A stretch of 64,000 bases of DNA, from assembly GCA_035370245.1 (NCBI GenBank), contig DAOOVO010000004.1:13737-77736 (forward strand), read 5' to 3'. A program made the translations under genes and the position numbers. Shown piece after piece: positions 48,480 to 58,380 of the stretch. Below the pieces are notes generated by a model. That model worked only from the letters and a program-made list of their open reading frames with translations, had not been told where the DNA came from and did no database searches. Position 1 is the stretch's first letter, and each line of letters begins with the position of its first letter. The DNA comes from Pseudobacteroides sp035370245. GTDB lineage: Bacteria; Bacillota; Clostridia; Acetivibrionales; DSM-2933.

Positions 48480-49733
48480 TTATATATAGTTCTTCAATTC
48501 TATTTTGTTCTTGAAGCTTCCCACAACCGAAAAACCCATTAAATCGAAATCAAATATCTGGTCGATGATCTCTATGGCATTTTCAATGCTGATGTCATCA
48601 ATCTTCTTTAAAATCTGATCCGGTGAATATATCCTTCCAAGCATTAATTCCGATTTTCCTATGCTGTTCATTCTGCTGCTGGTGCTTTCTAGGCCCAATA
48701 TATAGTTACCCTTTAATTGTTCCTTGGATTTTTCCAAATCCTCTTTACTTATACCGTTTTTCTTGAGCTCTTTAATTTCTGCCATAACAAGCTCAACTAC
48801 CTTTTCCATATGCTCAGGATTCATTCCGGCATAAATGGTATAAAGTCCATTATTTTTATATGATGCAGGGTATGAATAAATGGAATATACAAGACCCTTC
48901 TCTTCTCTAATCTTCTGAAAAAGCCTTGAACTCATCCCGCCTCCAAATATGTTGTTAACTGCCAGTAAAGTGTATATTTCATCTTTTCCGTGACTGATGC
49001 CGTTAAATCCAATACACATATGGACCTGCTCAGTATCTTTTTCCATATATATGGAATTCGGTTTAAATTTTGCAGCAGTATATTCATTAATGTTTGTATT
49101 TACTTTGTTCCATTTTGAAAACCTTTCATTAATCATGGCCATTAGGGCATCATCATCATAATTGCCGGCCACTGAAATTACCGAATTAGCTGCTGTATAG
49201 TTTTCATCTATATAATCCACCATGTTCTGGCGAGTTATACCCTTAAGACTTTCCTGAGTTCCCAAAATAGGATACCCCAAAGTATCATCTTGCCAGATTG
49301 TCTCAGATAAAACATCATGAACAAGCTCTTCCGGAGAATCCTGGTACATGCCTATTTCTTCCATTATAACCTTTCTTTCCACCTCAATGTCTTTTTGTTG
49401 GAACTTGGAATTGAAAAACATATCAGTTAATACATCTAAGGCTATACCTATATGTGTATCAAGGGTCTTGGCATAATAACATGTACACTCTTTCCCTGTA
49501 AAGGCATTTAACTGCCCGCCAATGTTATCGATACTTTCTGCAATATCCTTGGCACTTCTGGTATCTGTACCTTTAAAGAGCATATGCTCAATAAAGTGTG
49601 AAATACCGTTATTATCCTTATTTTCATTTCTAGAGCCTGTTCCAACCCATATACCTATTGAAACAGACCTGACGTAAGGAATCTTTTCACATACTATTCT
49701 AACCCCATTTTCAAGTATTGTTCTCTTGAACAT
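48480..49733 (-). CDS. mlpA: M16-family zinc peptidase, MlpA/YmxG-like
   Basis: About 417 residues from the ATG at 49733 (GGAGGT site). The inverted zinc motif HFIEHMLFKGT (H-x2-E-H) is near residue 48, with the distal Glu region at KVIMEEIGMYQDSPEE. The second half carries YSIYSYPASYKNNGLYTIY. It belongs to the mitochondrial-processing-peptidase-like family. Its place after pnp and before spoVFA matches the Bacillus rpsO-pnp-mlpA-ymxH-spoVFA order. Its natural substrate is unknown. Confidence 0.9.
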   Translation of the reverse strand: MFKRTILENGVRIVCEKIPYVRSVSIGIWVGTGSRNENKDNNGISHFIEHMLFKGTDTRSAKDIAESIDNIGGQLNAFTGKECTCYYAKTLDTHIGIALDVLTDMFFNSKFQQKDIEVERKVIMEEIGMYQDSPEELVHDVLSETIWQDDTLGYPILGTQESLKGITRQNMVDYIDENYTAANSVISVAGNYDDDALMAMINERFSKWNKVNTNINEYTAAKFKPNSIYMEKDTEQVHMCIGFNGISHGKDEIYTLLAVNNIFGGGMSSRLFQKIREEKGLVYSIYSYPASYKNNGLYTIYAGMNPEHMEKVVELVMAEIKELKKNGISKEDLEKSKEQLKGNYILGLESTSSRMNSIGKSELMLGRIYSPDQILKKIDDISIENAIEIIDQIFDFDLMGFSVVGSFKNKIELKNYI

Positions 49734-49805
49734 AATACCTCCGGCCACATAGTTTATGTTAATACTAAACTATATCTTTATAAATTAAGAGCCTGCTATA
49801 AGCTT

Positions 49806-51911
49806 TTATTCCTTTGATGCGGTATCAGCCATAGCATCCTTCCTTGATAAGTTAATCCTTCCCTGTTTATCTATTTCCATAACCTTTACCATAATCTCAT
49901 CGCCTATTTTTACTATATCCTCAACCTTATCGACTCTCTTTGCATCCAGCTTGGAAATATGCACAAGACCTTCTTTTCCAGGCAGGAATTCAACAAATGC
50001 ACCAAAAGGCATAATCCTCATGACCTTACCCATAAATATCTGACCGGGCTCAACATCTCTTCCGATACCTTCTATTATACTTATAGCCTTTCTTCCAGCA
50101 TTGATATCGGAACATGATACATATACCTTACCGTCATCTTCAATATCAATCTTAACACCTGTTTCTGCTATTATCTTGTTTATCATCTTTCCGCCAGGTC
50201 CGATAACTTCTCTTATCTTATCGGGATCTATGCTGGTTGTAAGTATCTTAGGTGCAAATTGGGAAAGCTCTTTCCTAGGCTCCGGAATAGCCTTTAGAAT
50301 TACATCATCTATTATCTGCAAACGTCCTTTTCTTGTAAGCTCGAAAGCCTGCTTTATAATTTCCTCAGTCAAACCGTCAACCTTTATATCCATTTGTATT
50401 GCAGTTATACCTTTTTTAGTACCTGCAACTTTAAAGTCCATATCTCCAAAGAAATCTTCAATACCTTGAATATCCATAAATGTCACAAAGTTATCGGGAT
50501 TTTCTTCATCAATTACAAGACCTGCAGATATACCTGCTACAGGGCTCTTAATAGGTACTCCTGCATCCATAAGTGCCAAAGTACTTCCGCATACACTTCC
50601 CTGTGATGTTGAACCGTTTGACATAAGAACTTCTGAAACCAATCTTATGGCATATGGGAAATCAACATCATTTGGAATAACCGGCTCTAAAGCCCTCTCA
50701 GCAAGAGCTCCATGGCCTATTTCTCTTCTTCCTGGTCCTCTCGTAGGTTTTGCTTCTCCAACAGAATATCCCGGGAAATTATAGTGATGCATATATCTTT
50801 TTGTCTCATCAAGCTCAATTCCATCAAGCATTTGAACTTCACCCATAGCTCCAAGTGTTACTATTGTGAGCACCTGGGTTTGTCCTCTCTGGAAAAGTCC
50901 CGATCCATGGGTCCTTGGCAGTATGCCGACCTGAGCTGATAATGGCCTTATCTCGTCTAATCTTCTGCCATCCACCCTTTTTCCTTCTTTTAAAATATAT
51001 TCTCTAACAACCTTTTTCTGAAGCTTGTAAACCGATTCTTTTATGGCAGCCTCCATTTCAGGAAATTTCTCAGCAAGCTCAGCGAGTATCTCTTCAGTAA
51101 GTGCTGTGACATTTTCATCCCTGACTGACTTGTCATCTGTCAATACTGCCTCTCTCATCTTATGGTAACCTATTTCATAAACTGCTTCATATACTTCCTG
51201 AGGTGCTTCGGCTGATATATATTCAAACTTAGGCTTTCCAATCTTTTCAACTATGCTTTCAATAAATGTTACGATATTTTTTATCTCTTCATGCCCAATC
51301 CTAATGGCCTTCAGCATAATTTCTTCAGAAACTTCGTTGGCACCGGCCTCAATCATTGTAACCTTTTCTTTAGTTCCTGCAAGAGTAACATACATCTGGC
51401 TCTTTTCTCTTTGCTCTGTATTTGGGTTTATTATGACTTCATCATCAACCAAACCCAACACAACACCGCCAATAGGGCCATTAAAAGGAATATCCGATAT
51501 ACTCAAAGCAATAGATGTTCCTATCATAGCCGCAATCTCAGGTGAGTTGTCCTGGTCCACAGACAAAACTGTATTTACAACCGATACATCGTTTCTTAAA
51601 TCTTTAGGAAAAAGCGGTCTTATAGGCCTGTCTATAACCCTTGATGTAAGTATTGCTTTTTCAGACGGCTTTCCTTCCCTTTTTATGAACCCTCCGGGAA
51701 TTTTACCTACAGCATAAAGTCTTTCCTCATAATCAACACTTAACGGGAAAAAGTCTATACCTTCCCTTGGCTTCTGAGATGCAGTTGCTGTTGAAAGAAC
51801 AACAGTATCACCATACCTTACCAGTGCAGCACCATTTGCAAACTGTGCCATAACTCCTGTTTCAATTACAAGTTTTCTACCTGCCAAATCCATAGTAAAA
51901 ATATTTTGCAT
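49806..51911 (-). CDS. pnp: Polynucleotide phosphorylase
   Basis: About 701 residues from the ATG at 51911, which has AAAGGAGG; the longer open frame upstream has no ribosome site. Two RNase PH-like cores are present (FPLSVDYEERLYAVGKIPGGF early; SVCGSTLALMDAGVPIKSPV in the second). They are followed by a KH domain (IREVIGPGGKMINKIIAETG) and an S1 domain (GKVMRIMPFGAFVEFLPGKE). It degrades RNA from the 3' end phosphorolytically. Downstream of rpsO as in most bacteria. Confidence 0.96.
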   Translation of the reverse strand: MQNIFTMDLAGRKLVIETGVMAQFANGAALVRYGDTVVLSTATASQKPREGIDFFPLSVDYEERLYAVGKIPGGFIKREGKPSEKAILTSRVIDRPIRPLFPKDLRNDVSVVNTVLSVDQDNSPEIAAMIGTSIALSISDIPFNGPIGGVVLGLVDDEVIINPNTEQREKSQMYVTLAGTKEKVTMIEAGANEVSEEIMLKAIRIGHEEIKNIVTFIESIVEKIGKPKFEYISAEAPQEVYEAVYEIGYHKMREAVLTDDKSVRDENVTALTEEILAELAEKFPEMEAAIKESVYKLQKKVVREYILKEGKRVDGRRLDEIRPLSAQVGILPRTHGSGLFQRGQTQVLTIVTLGAMGEVQMLDGIELDETKRYMHHYNFPGYSVGEAKPTRGPGRREIGHGALAERALEPVIPNDVDFPYAIRLVSEVLMSNGSTSQGSVCGSTLALMDAGVPIKSPVAGISAGLVIDEENPDNFVTFMDIQGIEDFFGDMDFKVAGTKKGITAIQMDIKVDGLTEEIIKQAFELTRKGRLQIIDDVILKAIPEPRKELSQFAPKILTTSIDPDKIREVIGPGGKMINKIIAETGVKIDIEDDGKVYVSCSDINAGRKAISIIEGIGRDVEPGQIFMGKVMRIMPFGAFVEFLPGKEGLVHISKLDAKRVDKVEDIVKIGDEIMVKVMEIDKQGRINLSRKDAMADTASKE

Positions 51912-52200
51912 TAATATTCCTCCTTTAGTAAAAACCACAGACTGTAGCATGTAGATTCTATGTCAAATAAAGACATTTCCGTATTTGGCACACAATCTAC
52001 CTTCTACCGTCTGAAGCTTTTCTCTTTTATTTTTATATTTTTTAAAATACAATTAATCTTTTAAACTTATATAGCATTAACCAATATTATTTTTTAACTT
52101 TAACATTTTAATTATTTAAGTTATTATTTAGCATAGCTGATTTTCATAAATCGGCACTTTCGGACAATGAAATAATGAGCGGCTTCTCCGCTCATTATCA
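51912..52200 (-). other. rpsO-pnp intergenic leader
   Basis: About 290 bp. It contains a perfect 11-bp hairpin (ATAATGAGCGG 52172-52182 / CCGCTCATTAT 52188-52198) directly after the rpsO stop. The U-tract is short, so it may be a partial terminator or an RNase III-type processing site of the kind that autoregulates pnp. The remainder is AT-rich. Confidence 0.6.
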
Positions 52201-52464
52201 TTATTTTCTTATTGACAATTTTTCGATAATTGCACGATACCTTTCGATGTCGTTATCTTGAAGATAATCCAAAAGACCTCTTCTAGCACCTATCATTTTG
52301 AACAATCCTCTTCTTGAGTGATGGTCCTTCTTATGAATTCTAAGATGCTCTGTAAGATGGTTGATTCTCTCTGTAAGAATCGCAATCTGTACTTCCGGAG
52401 ATCCTGTATCGTTCTCACTGCGTTTAAATTGATTGATAATTTCTGCTTTCTTTTCTTTTAACAT
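52201..52464 (-). CDS. rpsO: Ribosomal protein S15
   Basis: 87 residues from the ATG at 52464 (AGGAGG site), the usual length. Signature: NDTGSPEVQIAILTERINHL, HKKDHHSRRGLFKMIGARRG and LLDYLQDNDIERYRAIIEKL. S15 binds 16S rRNA helices early in 30S assembly. Confidence 0.97.
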   Translation of the reverse strand: MLKEKKAEIINQFKRSENDTGSPEVQIAILTERINHLTEHLRIHKKDHHSRRGLFKMIGARRGLLDYLQDNDIERYRAIIEKLSIRK

Positions 52465-52480
52465 TTTATTTCCTCCTATC

Positions 52481-52555
52481 ATATAATCGCCATCAGCCAG
52501 GTAATTGGTCGGAGTCTTCCAACAACCGAGCAGATGGTTGATAACCGCAAGTGAT
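52481..52555 (-). ncRNA. Possible S15-binding leader of rpsO
   Basis: Just upstream of the rpsO ribosome site, a GC-richer stretch can fold. CCATC (52490-52494) pairs with GATGG (52533-52537), and inside it TCGG (52509-52512) pairs with CCGA (52526-52529). S15 represses its own mRNA in many bacteria through such three-way-junction or stem mimics. The exact motif is not confirmed. Confidence 0.45.
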
Positions 52556-53091
52556 ATTTTAACATAATATATCCAAATTGTAAAGTTTCAATTAATAAAA
52601 AAATTAACTAAGTTGGCAATATCACTTGACTATTTTACTACAAATACTATATAATTAAATTAATTATCGTTATTGAACGGTTCTCTTTTGTTTTCCCGGA
52701 TAAAAAACAAAAAGACCAAAAAATGATAGGGCTTCAATTTTGAAGTCCTTGATTTTTGTTCTCAAATTGTGGAACTGCAGTATTACCAGGTCAAATGAGC
52801 AAGTATGATCACATCAATATAAGTTGACATAATATTTTTCATGCTGTATAATTATAAGGAAAAGCAGCTTGGATATACTTCATAATTCTAAAGAAACATT
52901 TTCAATTTCAACATTTTCCTACAAAGCTAGTCTTTATGTATTTTTAGTTTTTTGTTTCCATAAAACTTGTATAATTTTTTCATTTTCTTCAAAAAAGCTC
53001 AGGCACTTTTTATTTAAAAAAATTTTTTAAGCAATATTTTTACAAACATTTCAATTATTGTATTTAAAAATAAAATGAAAGGAAGAATACT
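52556..53091. other. Divergent intergenic region between rpsO and the chemoreceptor
   Basis: About 530 bp. It contains an isolated hairpin AGGGCTTCAA / TTGAAGTCCT (52728-52749) with T-rich sequence on both sides, the promoter at 52824-52852, and a 240-bp AT-rich leader for the chemoreceptor. I found no riboswitch I know. Confidence 0.5.
52824..52852 (+). promoter_or_regulatory. Consensus sigma-A promoter of the chemoreceptor
   Basis: TTGACA (52824-52829), 17-bp spacer, TATAAT (52847-52852): an exact consensus. It lies 239 bp before the ATG, leaving a long untranslated leader. Confidence 0.85.
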
Positions 53092-55590
53092 ATGAAAATC
53101 CAGAGCAAGTTTACACTAACCATTGCAGCAATATCTTTTGTATCACTTATGATATTAGGTATGGTTACACATTTCAATTTTAGCAGTACAATGGACAGTC
53201 AAACAGAAACATCAACACTTCTACTAGTTGAGAAAGAAAAAAATGTAATTACTGAGCGTATGGAAAAAGAAGAAATGCGAGCAGAAATTTTTATGGCGCA
53301 AGAAAGTTTACTAAAGGTATTATCAGGAAAGCTTCAGCCCAATGACATTAAGTCCATTAACGAACAACTTGCCAAGTATGTTAAAGATAACCCCATATTT
53401 GAATACATATCCATTTTTGATAAAAATGCCGTTGTTGTTGCCAATTCAGACCCGAGTCTTCTAGGTAAGAGCTTTAGCGATAAAGACTATGCAGCAAGTA
53501 CATTGTCAACAGGAAAAGTACAAATTAGCAAAACATTGATTTCAGATATATCAGGCAAACCCGTCATCATGTATACAAGTCCTGTTATTGAGCCTAGCAA
53601 AAACAGTATAATCGGTTTTATCGGCATCCCGTTGTATGTAGAATTTCTGGCCGATAACATACTAAATACCAAAATCAACAATGCAAACTCAAGTACTACT
53701 TTTATAATCGATGTATATGGAAATTATGTGTATTCGACTGATTTTAATAAATTAGGAAAGCCAAATGATATAAAAGAAGTTTCTGATATTGTTGAAAGAC
53801 TTCAAAAAGGTGAAAATGTACAATCATCCAAAATCACTTATGAATATGATGGCCAAAAAATGGTGGGGGCTTACTCAATAGTTGATAAGACAAAATGGAT
53901 AGTGGTGATTGCAGCTGAAGAGAGTGAATTATCGGCCTCACTGATGATGACAGGTGTTATAATAATGGTAGTCGAAATTCTTATAATAATATTATCTACA
54001 TTAGCAGGTTTTTTCTTATCAAGAAGAATATCCAAACCTATATTATGTATATCGGAAAATTTGGATAGGCTGGCATTAGGTGATCTTGATGTGGATATTC
54101 CAAAAAATTACCTTAAGCATAAAGATGAAATAGGCAAATTGTCCTGGGCAATGCAAAATATTGTTTCAAATTTGCAAGAAAAATCCCTTGCAGCAGAAAA
54201 AATAGCAAACGGTGATTTTAGTACCGACATAAAAATCAGTTCAGATAAAGATGTATTCTCCAAAAGTATGCTGAAGGTTTCAAATTCTATAAAGGAACTT
54301 GTATCGGAAGTAAAGGCAATGACAGAAGCCTTTATTGAAGGAAATCTGGATGTTCGCGGCAATCCTGAAAATTACCGTGGTGAGTACTGTGAAATTGTTA
54401 ATGGAATAAACATGACCTTAGATACTGTAATACAGCCAATAAAAGATGCCTCCGATGTTCTGTCCGAATTAGCCAAGGGTAATCTAAAAGCAAAAGTAAC
54501 ACGTAATTACAAAGGGCATCATGCAACAATCAAAAACATTCTTAATTCCACAATGGATGCCCTCTCCGGGTATATTGACGAAATCTCGAGAGTATTGACA
54601 GAAATGTCCCAAGGCAATCTTGATGTCAGCACATCGGACAATTACAACGGTGATTTCATTAAAATAAAAGAATCTCTTGACAATATCATCCAGAGCTTTA
54701 ACACTGTTCTCGGTAATATCAATACTGCTGCAGAGCAGGTTGCAAACGGAACAAGGCAGGTATCGGAGTCGGCACAGGTGCTCTCACAGGGTGCAACCGA
54801 GCAGGCAAGTAGTGTAGAAGAACTGACTGCTTCAATGGAGCAAATAGCTCATCAGACCAGAAATAACGCCTCAACCGTGGAACAGGTAAGAAAACTAGCT
54901 GTTGAAGTGAAAGACAGTGCCGATAATGGTAATACACAAATGGGAGAAATGATTTCTGCCATGAATGACATAAACATTAGTTCCGGAAATATTTCCAAGA
55001 TAATAAAAGTAATTGATGAAATAGCATTCCAGACTAATATACTGGCTTTGAATGCAGCCGTTGAAGCCGCAAGAGCAGGACAGCACGGAAAAGGATTTGC
55101 TGTTGTGGCAGAGGAAGTAAGAAATCTTGCTGCAAGAAGTGCAAGTGCAGCCAAGGAAACGACCATACTCATAGAAAGCTCCATAAAGAAAACAACAGAT
55201 GGTATGAAAATAGCCAATGATACCGCAAATGCTCTCACCACTATAGTTGATGGAATATCCAAAACATCGGATCTGATAAACGAAATTGCAGGTGCCACAA
55301 ATGATCAGGCCAGTGCAATATCACAAATAAATACCGGTGTGACCCAGGTATCCCAGGTTACCCAGCACAATTCCGCAATTGCTCAGGAAAGTGCTGCTGC
55401 AAGTGAAGAAATCTCCGGGCAGGCAGAAGTTTTAAAGTATCTGGTTGGAAATTTCAAACTCAAAAATGCATTTAATCCTCATAACTCAGAAAAAAGCGTG
55501 GAAGAAACAAAATCAGGCAAAAACAAACCAAAGGCTTCAGGAAAAAAGACGGGAATTGCTTTAAATGATAATAATTATGGAAAATACTAA
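53092..55590 (+). CDS. Methyl-accepting chemotaxis protein
   Basis: An 832-residue transmembrane receptor with an AAAGGAAG site. An N-terminal membrane segment (about 8-28) is followed by an extracellular double-Cache-like sensor (about 35-280; FEYISIFDKNAVVVANSDPS, FSDKDYAAS) and a second membrane segment (about 285-307). Next come a HAMP domain and further HAMP-like units (about 310-540, repeated EMSQGNLDV / ELAKGNLKA). The cytoplasmic signalling hairpin has its tip at IDEIAFQTNILALNAAVEAA. It would signal to CheA/CheW. The ligand is unknown. No other chemotaxis gene is nearby. Confidence 0.93.
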   Translation: MKIQSKFTLTIAAISFVSLMILGMVTHFNFSSTMDSQTETSTLLLVEKEKNVITERMEKEEMRAEIFMAQESLLKVLSGKLQPNDIKSINEQLAKYVKDNPIFEYISIFDKNAVVVANSDPSLLGKSFSDKDYAASTLSTGKVQISKTLISDISGKPVIMYTSPVIEPSKNSIIGFIGIPLYVEFLADNILNTKINNANSSTTFIIDVYGNYVYSTDFNKLGKPNDIKEVSDIVERLQKGENVQSSKITYEYDGQKMVGAYSIVDKTKWIVVIAAEESELSASLMMTGVIIMVVEILIIILSTLAGFFLSRRISKPILCISENLDRLALGDLDVDIPKNYLKHKDEIGKLSWAMQNIVSNLQEKSLAAEKIANGDFSTDIKISSDKDVFSKSMLKVSNSIKELVSEVKAMTEAFIEGNLDVRGNPENYRGEYCEIVNGINMTLDTVIQPIKDASDVLSELAKGNLKAKVTRNYKGHHATIKNILNSTMDALSGYIDEISRVLTEMSQGNLDVSTSDNYNGDFIKIKESLDNIIQSFNTVLGNINTAAEQVANGTRQVSESAQVLSQGATEQASSVEELTASMEQIAHQTRNNASTVEQVRKLAVEVKDSADNGNTQMGEMISAMNDINISSGNISKIIKVIDEIAFQTNILALNAAVEAARAGQHGKGFAVVAEEVRNLAARSASAAKETTILIESSIKKTTDGMKIANDTANALTTIVDGISKTSDLINEIAGATNDQASAISQINTGVTQVSQVTQHNSAIAQESAAASEEISGQAEVLKYLVGNFKLKNAFNPHNSEKSVEETKSGKNKPKASGKKTGIALNDNNYGKY

Positions 55591-55642
55591 GTTGTAATTT
55601 AACAAAATACTTATTACAAATTAATTGCATTAAAGATAATTA

Positions 55643-55717
55643 AAAAAACTTACCCTTGCAAGTCATGAGTTTGAAAGTAACCTGGACTTAAAAACCGGCT
55701 TACAGGGTAAGTTTTTT
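55643..55717. terminator. Long-loop terminator between chemoreceptor and cupin genes
   Basis: AAAAAACTTACCCT (55643-55656) and its exact complement (55704-55717) form a 14-bp stem with T6 on either strand. The loop is 47 nt and could hold a second small stem (AAGTC / GACTT). Confidence 0.75.
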
Positions 55718-55744
55718 GTGTTATGCATATGACTCTGCATACAA

Positions 55745-56095
55745 CTATGCATACAACAGTATAACAGCCACAAATTCCAGAACTTCATCACCTATATTTT
55801 CTATTAAATGGGATTCTCCTCCTAAAGTCAAAGATGCATCCCCTGCATTAAGTTCATACTTTTTACCGTTGTCGTCAACCAATGCTTTGCCTTTTAAAAT
55901 ATAATATATTTCCTCTTCATTGACATGTTCATGCACTCCGATTGAACATCCGGGATTGAGGGATATTTTAGCAATAAGTCTTGCCTTGCCTTTTATCTCA
56001 TCCTGACTAAAGAAATGAGTTATTTCTACCGAGCCTTTTCCGCCCCTCATTTGTTCCTTTATCTCCTTAACCATTTCACTGCCGCGTCTAATCAT
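55745..56095 (-). CDS. Cupin-domain protein
   Basis: A 116-residue single-domain cupin. The first motif has the metal-binding pattern in PGCSIGVHEHVNEEEIYYIL (H-x-H and Glu), and the second motif is GDASLTLGGESHLIENIGDE with the fourth ligand His. Upstream GGAGGAA supports the start. Small cupins of this kind bind sugars, metals or small acids; the ligand is not clear. Confidence 0.82.
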   Translation of the reverse strand: MIRRGSEMVKEIKEQMRGGKGSVEITHFFSQDEIKGKARLIAKISLNPGCSIGVHEHVNEEEIYYILKGKALVDDNGKKYELNAGDASLTLGGESHLIENIGDEVLEFVAVILLYA

Positions 56096-56236
56096 AGGAT
56101 TTGTTCCTCCTTTTATGTTTTTATATTCAAAACAACTAATATTTTATATAACTCATATTTTATATTAAAATAACTAATTTTTAAATATTCTTGAAGTAAG
56201 ATTCAATTTCTAGTACAATAAATTATTATCAGACCT

Positions 56237-56659
56237 ATGAAAATCTATAATAAAGGTGGGATTAACATAAAAAACATATCGCCAGCAATTGTCAATATAC
56301 TAGTTTTCGATGAAATCACAAGACTACAAGGCAGGGATTTGCTTTTTAACCCTTTTTACAAAGCCCCTTTAGCAAAATTATCCTTTGTGACTTATACAAT
56401 GGTTGCAAATGTGCCTAACGGCATCTGCAATTTTAAATACAGGCTGACCAATCCATATAATGAATTAATGCATGAAACTGCCATTAACGCTGTAGAAGTT
56501 AAGGATAACACGTTCTTCAATGTATTGATATGGAATAACCTTCATTTTAATATGCCTGGTGAACATTCCATAACATTTTATCTTGCTGCGGATAACGGTT
56601 TTGAGCCTGCAGGAAGTACTGTTATTTTAATTGATACACCAAACAATACAAATGTCTGA
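56237..56659 (+). CDS. Conserved hypothetical protein, predicted beta-sandwich
   Basis: Up to 140 residues. I do not recognise a named family. It alternates strands (SPAIVNILVFDEITRLQGRD, LAKLSFVTYTMVANVPNG, CNFKYRLTNPYNELMHE, FNMPGEHSITFYLAADNG) like a small immunoglobulin-type sandwich. The start is doubtful: ATG 56237 has no ribosome site, while a good AAAGGTGGG (56250-56258) precedes an in-frame ATA at 56267 with no ATG near. No signal peptide, so probably cytoplasmic. Confidence 0.6.
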   Translation: MKIYNKGGINIKNISPAIVNILVFDEITRLQGRDLLFNPFYKAPLAKLSFVTYTMVANVPNGICNFKYRLTNPYNELMHETAINAVEVKDNTFFNVLIWNNLHFNMPGEHSITFYLAADNGFEPAGSTVILIDTPNNTNV

Positions 56660-56675
56660 AAAATGATATTATTAT

Positions 56676-57347
56676 TTATGGCTCAGCCTCGGATTTTACC
56701 CTGCTGACGCCGTCTACCATATCCACATGAAACCATTTATCTGCAATTTCATTTAAATGCTTGTTATGGGTTATTATGATAACCTGTCTTTTGAACATGG
56801 TACTTATCTGCTTTAAAAACTCAGCCACCTGTACAATATAATCGTCACTCACATGTTTCGCAGGTTCATCTAATATAATGGGGCCATTGATGTTCATGCT
56901 TCCATATTCTATCATGGCTATCCTTATAGCTAACGATACAACGTCTACAACACCACCGCCCCTTGAATCCTGAGGCCTTGTTTTTATTATTTGATCATTA
57001 ATTTTGGTGATCACATAAAACTCAGCCTCAGGTCTGCTTCTTACCTCATTTATTTCTATTTTGAACTCAAGAGAAGAATTAAAAATAAACTGAAGGCAGT
57101 TTGTCACAAGAGACTCTATATGTAGTCTGGATTGCTCTCTTGCGTACTCAGAGGCTTTCTTCAAAACAACACCAACTTTATCCAGTAAATCAATATTGTC
57201 CAAGATCCTTTGAAGTTGGACTTCCAATTGGGATTTTCTTTCCCGCAATTGCTCTTCCTTCCCCTTCTTGCTGAAAAAAACCTCACGTATGCTTTCATAT
57301 TTATTTTTTAATTGTTCAAGCTCTGTATCATGGTCCATAGAGATCAT
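56676..57347 (-). CDS. Half-size Rad50/SbcC-like ATPase
   Basis: A 223-residue protein: an N-terminal coiled coil (about 5-75), then the C-terminal lobe of an SMC/Rad50-type ATPase. The ABC-signature-like region is DSRGGGVVDVVSLAIRIAM, and Walker B with the D-loop is GPIILDEPAKHVS, then RQVIIITHNKHLNEIADKW with the switch His. There is no Walker A, so it needs another protein to supply the N-terminal lobe, or acts without ATP hydrolysis. Start may be 57347 or the ATG at 57338. It lies just downstream of folD, 10 bp away. Confidence 0.72.
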   Translation of the reverse strand: MISMDHDTELEQLKNKYESIREVFFSKKGKEEQLRERKSQLEVQLQRILDNIDLLDKVGVVLKKASEYAREQSRLHIESLVTNCLQFIFNSSLEFKIEINEVRSRPEAEFYVITKINDQIIKTRPQDSRGGGVVDVVSLAIRIAMIEYGSMNINGPIILDEPAKHVSDDYIVQVAEFLKQISTMFKRQVIIITHNKHLNEIADKWFHVDMVDGVSRVKSEAEP

Positions 57348-57357
57348 CTCACTTTAA

Positions 57358-58212
57358 TTATTGTCCGTTTTGGATTTTAGCTGCCTTCACGGTATTTTCC
57401 ATAAGCATGGCTATTGTCATTGGACCTACTCCACCTGGAACAGGTGTTATGTAAGAAGCCACCTCGGAAGCTGATGAAAATTCTACATCACCCACCAATT
57501 TCTTGGTTTCTGTCCTATTTGTTCCAACATCAATCACTACTGCTCCGGGCTTTATAGCACTGCCCTTTATCATCTCTGGTTTTCCTACTGCTACTACCAA
57601 AATATCGGCCCTTCTGCATACCTCTTCAAGATTTTTTGTTCTTGAATGGCATATTGTAACTGTGCCGTTTTTCGCTAAAAGAAGCATGGCCTGAGGCTTA
57701 CCAACAATATTGCTTCTTCCTACAACTACGCATTCCTTACCTGCAATGTCTATACCTGTTTCTTCTATAAGCTTGATGACACCGGCAGGAGTACAGGGCA
57801 TAAAATCAGGATTGCCTGTCATTATTTTACCTACATTGACAGGATGGAATGCATCAACATCCTTTTCAGGATTTATAGCCATTATAACCTTTTCTTCATT
57901 TATTTGCTTAGGAAGTGGAAGCTGTACCAATATTCCGTTTACGCTTTTATCCTTATTAAGCTTGTCTATAAGAGCAAGAAGCTCTTCTTCACTTGTATCC
58001 GCACCTAAAGCATACTCAATTGACTTTATTCCTATTTCCTCACATGCTTTTTTCTTATTGTTTACATAAACTCTTGATGCAGGATCATCACCTACAATTA
58101 TAACAACAAGACATGTCTCAATACCTTTTGCTTTAAGTAACTCCACATCATTTTTAAGGTTGCCCTTAACCTTCTTAGCTAAATCTTTTCCGCTTATTAC
58201 AGTAGCCGCCAT
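57358..58212 (-). CDS. folD: Methylenetetrahydrofolate dehydrogenase / cyclohydrolase
   Basis: 284 residues from the ATG at 58212 (GAAAGGA site). Signatures: PASRVYVNNKKKACEEIGI with the active-site Lys region, GILVQLPLPKQINEEKV, KDVDAFHPVNVGK, VVVGRSNIVGKPQAMLLL for NADP, CHSRTKN and VPGGVGPMTIAMLMENT. It interconverts methylene-, methenyl- and formyl-tetrahydrofolate for purine and one-carbon metabolism. Confidence 0.95.
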   Translation of the reverse strand: MAATVISGKDLAKKVKGNLKNDVELLKAKGIETCLVVIIVGDDPASRVYVNNKKKACEEIGIKSIEYALGADTSEEELLALIDKLNKDKSVNGILVQLPLPKQINEEKVIMAINPEKDVDAFHPVNVGKIMTGNPDFMPCTPAGVIKLIEETGIDIAGKECVVVGRSNIVGKPQAMLLLAKNGTVTICHSRTKNLEEVCRRADILVVAVGKPEMIKGSAIKPGAVVIDVGTNRTETKKLVGDVEFSSASEVASYITPVPGGVGPMTIAMLMENTVKAAKIQNGQ

Positions 58213-58380
58213 ATTCTTTTTTCCTTTCGTCAATATGATAAATTTATTTTTTTCTTTATTTAAATCCGGGTATCCTTAAATACCCATTGTATATTGTATT
58301 TAATCATAGTAATTATGTCAATTTTTTATATTATAAAAACAATTCTTCTTCCATATTCTATCTCGCTATTATAGATATAA

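Noticed and set aside
52700..52760. Riboswitch upstream of the chemoreceptor
   Set aside because: Only a plain hairpin (52728-52749), located upstream of the predicted promoter at 52824, so it is not in the transcript; no known motif.
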